In this document: piece by piece, positions 57,665 through 64,000 of the stretch
Position numbering within the stretch: the stretch's first letter is position 1
Layout of the letters: each line of letters starts with the position of its first letter
Assembly (NCBI RefSeq): GCF_040605635.1
Contig: NZ_JBEXDG010000050.1
Span: 17,796 to 81,795 of the forward strand
Length of the DNA stretch: 64,000 bases
DNA from: Dactylosporangium sp040605635
Lineage (GTDB): Bacteria > Actinomycetota > Actinomycetes > Mycobacteriales > Micromonosporaceae
Direction: 5' to 3'
Notes under the pieces: generated by a model
The model's input: only the letters and a program-made list of their open reading frames with translations
Told to the model about the DNA's origin: nothing
Databases searched by the model: none
Position numbers and translations under genes: made by a program

Positions 57665-59138
57665 AGACCAGCTGCTGCCCGCCGAGCCCGGCGTGCGGGA
57701 GATCGCGCGGGAGCTGTACCGGCACGCTCGCGACCTCCCCTTGATCAGCCCGCACGGCCACGTCGACCCGGCGATCCTCGCCGACGACCGGCCGTTCCCC
57801 GACCCGGCCAGGCTCATCGTCGTGCCCGACCACTACGTGACCCGGATGCTCGCCAGCCAGGGCATCGCCCCGCACGAGCTGGGCGTGCCGACCGTGGACG
57901 GCAGCCCCACCCAGACCGACGGGCGCACCATCTGGCGGCTCCTCGCCGCCAACTGGCACCTGTTCCGCGGCACCCCGTCGCGGCTGTGGACCGAGCGGGT
58001 CCTCGCCGACGTCTTCGGCGTCACCGTGCCGCTGCGCGTCGACACCGCCGACCTCGTCTACGACCTGCTGTCCGAGCGCCTCGCCGACCCCGCGTTCCGC
58101 CCGCGGGCGCTGTTCGAGCGGTTCAACCTCGAGGTCCTCGCCACCACCGAGTCGCCGCTGTCGGACCTGACCGCGCACGCCAAGCTCGAGGCCGACGGCT
58201 GGGGCGGCCCCGGCGGGCGGGTCATCACCACGTTCCGCCCCGACGACGTCGTCGACTTCGACTGGCCCGGTTGGACGGACCGGATCGAGCAGCTGGGTGT
58301 GACCACGTTCCCGCAGTTCCTGGAGCGGCTGCGGGAGCGCCGCCAGGCGTTCATCGCCGCCGGCGCCACCTCCAGCGACCACGGCCACCCGAGCGCCGCG
58401 ACCCTCGCGCTGTCCCCGGCGCACGCGGCGGCGCTGTTCAACAAAGCCCTCACCGGCAAGGCCGACAGCCGCGACGCGGAGCGCTTCCGGGCGCACATGC
58501 TCGTCGAGTTCGCCAGGATGTCCGTCGAGGACGGCCTGGTCATGCAGCTGCACCCGGGCGCCGTGCGCAACCACAACACCACCCTGTTCGCCCGGCACGG
58601 CCGCGACGTCGGCGGCGACATCCCCTCGCCGACGGAATACGTGCGCTCGCTGAAACCGCTGCTCGACGCGTTCGGCACCGACCCCCGCTTCCGGGTCGTG
58701 CTGTACACCCTCGACGAGACCGCGTTCACCCGTGAGCTCGCACCCCTCGCCGGCGGCTACCCGGCGGTGTTCCTCGGCGCGCCCTGGTGGTTCCTGGACA
58801 GCCCCGAAGGGCTGCGCCGCTTCCGCGAGACCGTCACCGAGACCGCCGGCTTCGCCAACACCGCCGGGTTCGTCGACGACACCCGCGCGTTCTGCTCCAT
58901 CCCCGTCCGGCACGACGTCGCCCGCCGCGTCGACGCCGGGTTCCTGGCGCGGCTCGTCGCCGAGCACCGCCTGCCCATCGACGAGGCCGCCGACACCATC
59001 GCGGACCTCGCCTACCACCTGCCCAAACGCGTCTACGCGCGCACCGTAGCAACGCGCATCGCCGAACCTCGCACCGTCGCAACGCGCACCGCAGAAACTC
59101 GCATCGCAGGATCTCGCATCGCCGAAGGAGCACGATGA
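57657..59138 (+). CDS. uxaC: Uronate isomerase (glucuronate/galacturonate isomerase)
   Basis: A 493-residue amidohydrolase-superfamily isomerase converting D-galacturonate to D-tagaturonate, or D-glucuronate to D-fructuronate. Visible are the metal-binding HGH at residues 33-35 (LISPHGHVDP), PDHYVTRML, FNLEVLATTESPLSDLTAH, MQLHPGAVRNHN, and VYLPK-like end AYHLPKRVY. The C-terminal ~30 residues (RTVATRIAEP repeated) lie beyond the normal family end and come from six 15-bp repeats. The stop overlaps the FucD-like gene (ATGA). Confidence 0.88.
   Translation: MHEDQLLPAEPGVREIARELYRHARDLPLISPHGHVDPAILADDRPFPDPARLIVVPDHYVTRMLASQGIAPHELGVPTVDGSPTQTDGRTIWRLLAANWHLFRGTPSRLWTERVLADVFGVTVPLRVDTADLVYDLLSERLADPAFRPRALFERFNLEVLATTESPLSDLTAHAKLEADGWGGPGGRVITTFRPDDVVDFDWPGWTDRIEQLGVTTFPQFLERLRERRQAFIAAGATSSDHGHPSAATLALSPAHAAALFNKALTGKADSRDAERFRAHMLVEFARMSVEDGLVMQLHPGAVRNHNTTLFARHGRDVGGDIPSPTEYVRSLKPLLDAFGTDPRFRVVLYTLDETAFTRELAPLAGGYPAVFLGAPWWFLDSPEGLRRFRETVTETAGFANTAGFVDDTRAFCSIPVRHDVARRVDAGFLARLVAEHRLPIDEAADTIADLAYHLPKRVYARTVATRIAEPRTVATRTAETRIAGSRIAEGAR
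59040..59129 (+). repeat. Six in-frame 15-bp repeats at the 3' end of uxaC
   Basis: Units of the form CGCAYCGYMGMAnnn begin at 59040, 59055, 59070, 59085, 59100 and 59115. Each encodes one R(T/I)(V/A)xx pentapeptide, adding a 30-residue basic tail. The array stops just before the next start codon. Confidence 0.9.
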
Positions 59139-60427
59139 TCACCGGGTTGGCCGTCCACGACGTCCGGTTCCCCACCGCCGCGGCGGGTGACGGGTCCGAC
59201 GCGATCAACCGCGGCGACTACTCCGCCACCTACGTCGAGCTGACCGGCGACGACGGCGTCGTCGGGTCCGGCCTCACGTTCACCAACGGCCGCGGCAACG
59301 AGCTCACCTGCGCCGCCGTCGAGGCCCTCGCGCACCACGTCGTCGGGCACACCGTCGAGGAGCTGTGCGCCTTCGAGGGTGCCCGCACGCTCACCGCCGA
59401 CGTGCAGCTGCGCTGGCTCGGGCCGGAGAAGGGCGTCATCGCCATGGCCGCCGGCGCCGTCCTCAACGCCGTGTGGGACCTGCGCGCCCGCCGCGCCGGC
59501 AAACCCATGTGGCAGCTGCTGGCCGAGCTGCCGACGGCGGACCTCCTGGCGGCGGTGGACTTCCGGCACATCACCGACGCCCTCACGCGCGACGAGGCCG
59601 CCGCCATCCTCGACAAGGGGTTGCCGGTGTACGAGGAACGCCTCGCCCACGCACGCACCGCCGGCCTTCCCTCGTACACCACCTCCGTCGGCTGGCTCGG
59701 CTACCCCGACGACAAGGTCCGGGCGCTCACCAGGCAGGCCGTCGCCGACGGCTGGACCGCGGTGAAGATGAAGGTCGGCGGCGCCATCGACGACGACGTG
59801 CGGCGCGCCCGCATCATCCGGTCCGAGATCGGCCCCGACGCGCTGCTCATGCTCGACGCCAACCAGGTGTGGGACGTCGACGAGGCCATCGCCAACCTGG
59901 GCCGCCTCGCCGAGGTCGACCCGTACTGGATGGAGGAGCCCACCCACGCCGACGACGTCCTCGGCCACGCCCGCATCCAGCGGGCCCTCGACGGGATCAC
60001 CGGCGGCCGGTGCCGGGTCGCGACCGGTGAGGTCGCCGCGAACCGGGTCATCTTCAAGCAGCTGCTGCAGGCCGACGCGATCCGCGTCATGCAGATCGAC
60101 GCGTGCCGGGTCGCCGGCGTCGGCGAGGTCCTCGCCGAGCTGCTCATGGCCGCGAAGTTCGGGGTGCCGGTCTGCCCGCACGCCGGCGGCGTCGGCCTCT
60201 GCGAGTACGTGCAGCACCTGGCGTTCTTCGACTACCTGCGCATCACCGGCAGCATGGACGGCCGGATGGTGGAGTACGTCGACCACCTGCACGAGCACTT
60301 CACCGACCCGGTCACCGTCGAGGGCGGCCGCTACCGGCTGCCGACGCGGCCCGGCTACAGCGTCGAGCTGCGCCCCTCGTCGATCGCCGAGTTCTCCTTC
60401 CCGGACGGTCCGGCATGGCGCGCCTGA
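59135..60427 (+). CDS. fucD: L-fuconate dehydratase-like enolase-superfamily enzyme
   Basis: A 430-residue acid-sugar dehydratase. It matches the FucD subgroup: VHDVRFPTA...GSDAINRGDYSATYVEL, QLRWLGPEKGVIAMAAGAVLNAVWDL, the catalytic KxK at Lys211/Lys213 (AVKMKVGG), metal ligands in LMLDANQVWD, WMEEPT and ATGEVAANR, and the His of CPHAGGVGLCEYVQHLAF. The characterised Xanthomonas enzyme has GEHTQNR where this one has GEVAANR, so substrate choice may differ. In this operon it could dehydrate L-fuconate or an aldonate from the uronate route to a 2-keto-3-deoxy acid. Confidence 0.88.
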   Translation: MITGLAVHDVRFPTAAAGDGSDAINRGDYSATYVELTGDDGVVGSGLTFTNGRGNELTCAAVEALAHHVVGHTVEELCAFEGARTLTADVQLRWLGPEKGVIAMAAGAVLNAVWDLRARRAGKPMWQLLAELPTADLLAAVDFRHITDALTRDEAAAILDKGLPVYEERLAHARTAGLPSYTTSVGWLGYPDDKVRALTRQAVADGWTAVKMKVGGAIDDDVRRARIIRSEIGPDALLMLDANQVWDVDEAIANLGRLAEVDPYWMEEPTHADDVLGHARIQRALDGITGGRCRVATGEVAANRVIFKQLLQADAIRVMQIDACRVAGVGEVLAELLMAAKFGVPVCPHAGGVGLCEYVQHLAFFDYLRITGSMDGRMVEYVDHLHEHFTDPVTVEGGRYRLPTRPGYSVELRPSSIAEFSFPDGPAWRA

Positions 60428-61722
60428 GCCGGTCCGAGCCCCTGAAGGTGGAGCCGCTGGTCCGGCCCGGCGACGTGGGCGCCGGGGTGCTGCACTTCGG
60501 CCTCGGCGCGTTCCACCGGGCGCACCAGGCGGTCTACACCGAGGAGGCGATCGCCGCGGGCGGCGGCGACTGGGGGATCGTCGGCGTCGCCCCCAGCTCG
60601 CGCGACGTCCTCGACGCGCTGGTGCGGCAGGACATGCTGTACAGCGTGCTCACCGTCGACGGTCCTGACGCCACCGCCCGGGTCGTCGGCGCGTTCGACA
60701 GCGTCCTGCACGCCGCGTCCGAACCCGGTGCGGTGCTGCGGCGGCTCGCCGACCCGGCGATCAAGGTCGTCACGCTCACCGTCACCGAGAAGGCGTACGC
60801 GCCCGGCTCCGCGGTCCTCGACCTGATCGTGCGGGGCCTGCGGCTGCGCGAGACGCCCTTGGCGCTGGTCAGCTGCGACAACCTCAACGGCAACGGCGAA
60901 CTGCTGCGCGGCCTCGTCGGCGACGCGCTGCAGGACCCGGACGTCATGGCGCTGCTGAGCTTCCCCGGCACCATGGTCGACCGGATCGTGCCCGCCACGA
61001 CACCCGCCACCCTCGACCGGGTCGAGTCGCTGATCGGCGCCCGCGACGAGGCCGCCGTCGCCGGGGAGCCGTTCCGCGAGTGGGTCGTGCAGGACGACTT
61101 CCCCGGCGGGCGGCCCGCGTGGGACCTCGCCGGGGTCGAGTTCACCGCCGACACCGCCCCCTACGAGCTGCGCAAGCTGCGGATGCTCAACGGCGTGCAC
61201 TCCGCGCTCGCGTACCTCGGGGCGCTCGCCGGCGCGCCCACCATCGACGCCGCCCTCGCGCTGCCCGGCTACCGCGCGACCATGGAGCGGTTCATCGCGT
61301 CCGACATCGCGCCGACCCTCACCGAACTGCCCGTCATCCCCTACGGCGAGCAGGTGCTGCACCGGTTCGCCAACAGCGCGCTGCGCTACCGCACGCTGCA
61401 GGTCGCCGGGGACGGCAGCCAGAAGCTCCCGCAGCGGCTGCTCGGCACCGTCGCCGACCGGCGCGCCGCGGGCGCGGTGCCCGGCTACGCCGCCCTGGTG
61501 CTGGCCGCGTGGATCCGGTTCGTGGGCGGCCGCGCCGACGACGGCAGCGCGCTGCCGCTGGACGACCCCCGCGCCGCGGAACTGCGCGGCTGCCCGCCTT
61601 CGCAGGTGCTCGGCCTGCTGTCGCCGGAGCTCGCCGACGACGCGCCGCTGCGCGCCGAGGTCGACCGGTGGCTGCGCGACCTGGAGCGGCACGGCGCCGC
61701 CGCCACCCTGGCGGCGCTGTGA
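60415..61722 (+). CDS. Mannitol dehydrogenase-family reductase (fructuronate/tagaturonate reductase-like)
   Basis: A 435-residue polyol/aldonate dehydrogenase that should reduce the keto-uronate made by the isomerase. It has the Rossmann start VLHFGLGAFHRAHQAVYTEE, GIVGVAPSSRDV, CDNLNGNGELLR, VVQDDFPGGRPAW, and the catalytic Lys in KLRMLNGVHSALAYLG. ATG at 60415 lies inside the 3' end of the FucD-like gene (13-bp overlap). Fructuronate versus tagaturonate cannot be told by eye. Confidence 0.9.
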   Translation: MARLSRSEPLKVEPLVRPGDVGAGVLHFGLGAFHRAHQAVYTEEAIAAGGGDWGIVGVAPSSRDVLDALVRQDMLYSVLTVDGPDATARVVGAFDSVLHAASEPGAVLRRLADPAIKVVTLTVTEKAYAPGSAVLDLIVRGLRLRETPLALVSCDNLNGNGELLRGLVGDALQDPDVMALLSFPGTMVDRIVPATTPATLDRVESLIGARDEAAVAGEPFREWVVQDDFPGGRPAWDLAGVEFTADTAPYELRKLRMLNGVHSALAYLGALAGAPTIDAALALPGYRATMERFIASDIAPTLTELPVIPYGEQVLHRFANSALRYRTLQVAGDGSQKLPQRLLGTVADRRAAGAVPGYAALVLAAWIRFVGGRADDGSALPLDDPRAAELRGCPPSQVLGLLSPELADDAPLRAEVDRWLRDLERHGAAATLAAL

Positions 61723-62741
61723 CCACCGCGTCCACCCCCACGATCGCGCTGATCGGCGCCTCGGGGCACGGGCGCCGGCACCGGCAGAACATCGCGGACC
61801 TCGGCGACCGGGTCAGGCTCGTCGCCCTCGGCGACATCCAGGACCTGCCCGGCGAGACCGTGCCCGTGTACGCCGACCACCGGCGGCTCCTCGCCGAGCA
61901 CAAGCCGGACGTCGTCGTCATCTGCACCCCGCCGCACACGCACCTGCCGATCGCCCTCGACGCCGTGCACGCCGGCGCGGACCTGCTCCTGGAGAAACCC
62001 CCGGTCCTGGACCTCGACGCGCACGCCCGGCTGACCGAGGCGCTCGCCGCGACCGGCCGGCGCTGCCAGGTCGGCTTCCAGGCCCTCGGGTCGCCGACCC
62101 TGCCCGCCCTCGCGGCGCTGGAGCTGGGGCCGCTGACGCACATCGCGGTGGCGGGCGCGTGGTGGCGGCCGTCGTCGTACTGGACCCGGGCGCCGTGGTC
62201 GGGGCGGCGCGCCGCCGACGGGGCCCTCGTCAACCCGTTCGCGCACGCGCTCATGCAGGCCCTCGCCATCGGCGCCGTCCGTCCACCGTGGACCCTGGAG
62301 CTGGAACGCTTCCGCAGCAGGGACATCGAGGTCGACGACACCGCCGCACTGCGCCTGACCCCGTCCAGCGGCCCGGTCGTCACCGTCGCCGTGACCCTCG
62401 CCTCGACGGAGTTCATCGCCGGGGACATCACCGTCACCGGCACCCGTGGCAGCGCCCACGTCGTGTACCCGCAGGACCGTCTCGACGGGGTCGTCCTGCC
62501 GGGGCGGGTGAGCCTGCTGGAGAACCTGCTCTCCGGCGACCCGCTGGTGGCGCCGCTGTCCCGGACCCTGCCCTTCACCGCCCTCGCCGCCGAGATCATG
62601 GCGGCGCCCGACCCCGTGCCGCTCACCGGCGTGGCCCACGACGACGGCATCGCCCTGCCCGGCATCGCCGGTCTCGTGCGGACCGCCGCCGCCCGGCACG
62701 CGCTGCTCAGCGAAGTAGGAGACCTGCCATGCGCAAACTGA
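61719..62741 (+). CDS. Second Gfo/Idh/MocA-family oxidoreductase
   Basis: A 340-residue dehydrogenase: ALIGASGHGRRHRQNI nucleotide fold, ICTPPHTHLPIALDAV, LLEKPPVLDLDAH (the EKP motif), and a shorter C-terminal domain with NPFAHALMQAL. GTG at 61719 overlaps the stop of the reductase gene (GTGA). It differs clearly from the oxidoreductase at 56456, so the two probably act at separate steps. Confidence 0.87.
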   Translation: MTTASTPTIALIGASGHGRRHRQNIADLGDRVRLVALGDIQDLPGETVPVYADHRRLLAEHKPDVVVICTPPHTHLPIALDAVHAGADLLLEKPPVLDLDAHARLTEALAATGRRCQVGFQALGSPTLPALAALELGPLTHIAVAGAWWRPSSYWTRAPWSGRRAADGALVNPFAHALMQALAIGAVRPPWTLELERFRSRDIEVDDTAALRLTPSSGPVVTVAVTLASTEFIAGDITVTGTRGSAHVVYPQDRLDGVVLPGRVSLLENLLSGDPLVAPLSRTLPFTALAAEIMAAPDPVPLTGVAHDDGIALPGIAGLVRTAAARHALLSEVGDLPCAN

Positions 62742-63073
62742 CCGTCGCCGACCTGCCCGACGGCGGGACCCCCGCCACCCTCGCCGCGCTCGGCACCGGC
62801 TGGGGCCCCGTCATCCGCGGCGGCATCAGCCGCTACGACGACCCGGGCCACCGCACCCACGACGAACCCGGCCGCCACACCCACGACGTCCCCGAAATTT
62901 TCACGATCGTGCAGGGCAGCGGCTACCTGGAGAGCGAGGGTGCCCAGGTTTCCCGCTTCCGGGCCGGCGACCTGCTCATCATCCCGCCCGGCGAGGACCA
63001 CCACCTCGTCAGCGACGGCGACGTCCCCCTGGTCTTCACCTGGATGCACCTCGGCAAGCTTGACCAGGCATAG
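62729..63073 (+). CDS. Cupin-domain protein
   Basis: A 114-residue single-domain cupin with the metal-binding motif 1 in GRHTHDVPEIFTIVQGSG and motif 2 in PPGEDHHLV. It overlaps the preceding gene by 13 bp and ends the catabolic operon. Small cupins in sugar-acid operons are often isomerases, mutarotase-like helpers or KdgF-type linearisers of unsaturated uronates; KdgF-like action would suit a pectate lyase product. Confidence 0.85.
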   Translation: MRKLTVADLPDGGTPATLAALGTGWGPVIRGGISRYDDPGHRTHDEPGRHTHDVPEIFTIVQGSGYLESEGAQVSRFRAGDLLIIPPGEDHHLVSDGDVPLVFTWMHLGKLDQA

Positions 63074-63094
63074 GCATCGGTCTACGTTGTCCAT

Positions 63095-63117
63095 AGGAAT
63101 GCGCTTTCCTGAAGCGC
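63095..63117. promoter_or_regulatory. Palindromic element upstream of the pectate lyase gene
   Basis: AGGAATGCGCTTTCCT (63095-63110) is a 16-bp palindrome with a single mismatched pair around a GCGC centre, LacI-family in style. Overlapping it, GCGCTT-TCCTG-AAGCGC (63101-63117) is a perfect small hairpin. It could be an operator of the lyase gene or end the upstream operon. Confidence 0.45.
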
Positions 63118-63203
63118 GCATCGGCTGACCCGCCCAGTCCGCCCGCACGAGCCGAACACCCCATGCACGCGGCGCCCCCACCATCTCCTCCCGGAGGCCT
63201 CGC

Positions 63204-64000
63204 ATGGCAACACCCCGTCTCAGGCGCTACCGATGGCCGATCCTGGCCGCCGGCGTCGCCGCCTTCACCGCCGTCGCCGCGATCAGCACCCAGGTCGCGT
63301 TCGCGGCGACCCTGTTCAGCGACACGTTCTCCGACGGAAACACCAACGACTGGTCCAAGTCCGGCGGCACGTGGTCCGTCGTCGACGGCGCGATGCAGCA
63401 GAGCAACGCGGGCAGCGAGAACGCCCGCAACTTCGCCGGCAGCACGTCGTGGACGAACTACACCGTCACCGCCCGCGTGAAGCCGCTGTCCCTGGCGTCC
63501 AACGGCTTCGCCGGGCTCCTCGCCCGCGGCAAGAGCTCCACGACGTTCTACCGCCTGGCGCTGCTGCCCGGCAACAGCGTGCAGCTGCAGGTCGTCAACA
63601 GCGGCTCCGTCACCGTCCTCGGCTCGGCGAGCCGCACGGTGAGCACCGGCACGTGGTACACCCTCGGCATCACGGTCTCCGGCAGCAGCATCACCGGCAA
63701 GGTCGACGGCGCGACCGTCGGCTCCGGCACGAGCTCCGTCGCGTCGACCGGCCGGATCGGGGTGCAGACCGGCTACGCGTCCGCGTCGTTCGACGACGTC
63801 ACGGTCACCGACACCGCCGGGCCGAGCCCGACCGAGTCGGACACGCCGCCGACGTCGGCGTCGCCCACGCCGTCGCGCACCCCGTCGGCGCCCCCGCCGA
63901 GCACCACGTGGCCGACGAAGTCCGGTGACGCGCCCGTCAACAACGGCACGATCAAGGTGTCCGGGACGCTCGACGGTGGGATGAAGCGGTACTGCTGCAT
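63204..64000 (+). CDS. Secreted pectate lyase, family 3-like (3' partial)
   Basis: The gene runs off the right edge; 265 codons are visible. Residues 1-34 form a signal peptide (RLRRYRWPILAAGVAAFTAV, ending AFA). A ~170-residue LamG-like beta-sandwich follows (TLFSDTFSDGNTNDWSKSGG...GRIGVQTGYASASFDDVTV), then a Pro/Thr/Ser linker and the first residues of a catalytic domain, IKVSGTLDGGMKRYCC, the usual opening of PL3 pectate lyases. It would cut de-esterified pectin outside the cell and feed the adjacent uronate importer and enzymes. ATG at 63204 follows CCGGAGGCCTCGC. Confidence 0.85.
   Translation, partial: MATPRLRRYRWPILAAGVAAFTAVAAISTQVAFAATLFSDTFSDGNTNDWSKSGGTWSVVDGAMQQSNAGSENARNFAGSTSWTNYTVTARVKPLSLASNGFAGLLARGKSSTTFYRLALLPGNSVQLQVVNSGSVTVLGSASRTVSTGTWYTLGITVSGSSITGKVDGATVGSGTSSVASTGRIGVQTGYASASFDDVTVTDTAGPSPTESDTPPTSASPTPSRTPSAPPPSTTWPTKSGDAPVNNGTIKVSGTLDGGMKRYCC

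Noticed and set aside
59040..59129. Short regular repeats considered as a CRISPR array
   Set aside because: Units are contiguous 15-mers without spacers and encode protein; no cas genes are present anywhere in the window.

Overview
The window is high-GC DNA with many GTG starts, 4-bp start/stop overlaps (ATGA/GTGA) and strong GC3 coding. It comes from an actinobacterium, most likely a mycelial soil genus such as those of Micromonosporaceae. That placement is inferred from gene content: secreted multimodular glycanases, Ter stress genes, sugar ABC importers without their own ATPase, and CGNR and ROK regulators. I see no rRNA, tRNA, prophage, insertion sequence or CRISPR array.

Layout. (1) 1-3.4 kb: the end of a probable glycosylated-metabolite locus, with an alpha/beta-hydrolase fused to a P450 domain (cut by the left edge), an EryCIII-like glycosyltransferase and a DUF2277 gene. 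(2) 3.4-11.4 kb: a secreted beta-propeller/discoidin protein and a sugar ABC importer operon, bracketed by two copies of a 50-bp palindromic repeat. (3) 11.7-18.6 kb: a small signal-peptide ORF coupled to a zinc-ribbon-like unknown, then a MacB-type ABC exporter with a NarL-type two-component system. (4) 18.9-24.3 kb: a divergent pair of secreted polysaccharide enzymes, a CE3-like esterase and a GH87 alpha-1,3-glucanase. (5) 24.5-37.4 kb: a 12.8-kb five-gene operon (DUF4132, a 1,596-residue unknown, MoxR AAA+, DUF5682-VWA, SWIM) that parallels the poorly understood Escherichia coli yehI/L/M/P/Q genes. (6) 37.6-43.9 kb: a ROK regulator, an MFS exporter, an MpaB-like oxygenase, a DinB/C-S-lyase fusion and its probable CGNR regulator. 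(7) 44-51.5 kb: a two-armed tellurium-resistance-type (Ter) stress locus with five TerD-family proteins, a TerA-like protein, TelA, an XpaC-like protein and a DUF475/TerC-like membrane protein. (8) 51.6-64 kb: a pectin/uronate utilisation island. Leftward it has a LacI regulator, a binding protein, two permeases and YesL. Rightward it has an oxidoreductase, uronate isomerase, FucD-like dehydratase, mannitol-dehydrogenase-family reductase, a second oxidoreductase, a cupin and the start of a pectate lyase.

How the genes fit together. Region 8 reads as a complete idea: a pectate lyase frees uronates, the importer brings them in (the ATPase must be supplied elsewhere), and the isomerase, reductase and dehydratase carry them toward 2-keto-3-deoxy sugar acids. 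LacI-type operators in the shared promoter region would control both arms. Regions 2 and 4 are secreted polysaccharide-processing modules sharing the same accessory domains. Regions 5 and 7 are multi-protein systems of unresolved biochemistry and are the best candidates for new biology. A recurrent genomic feature is short tandem repeats or duplications (15-45 bp) at gene ends and in spacers, several of which have become C-terminal tails of real proteins.
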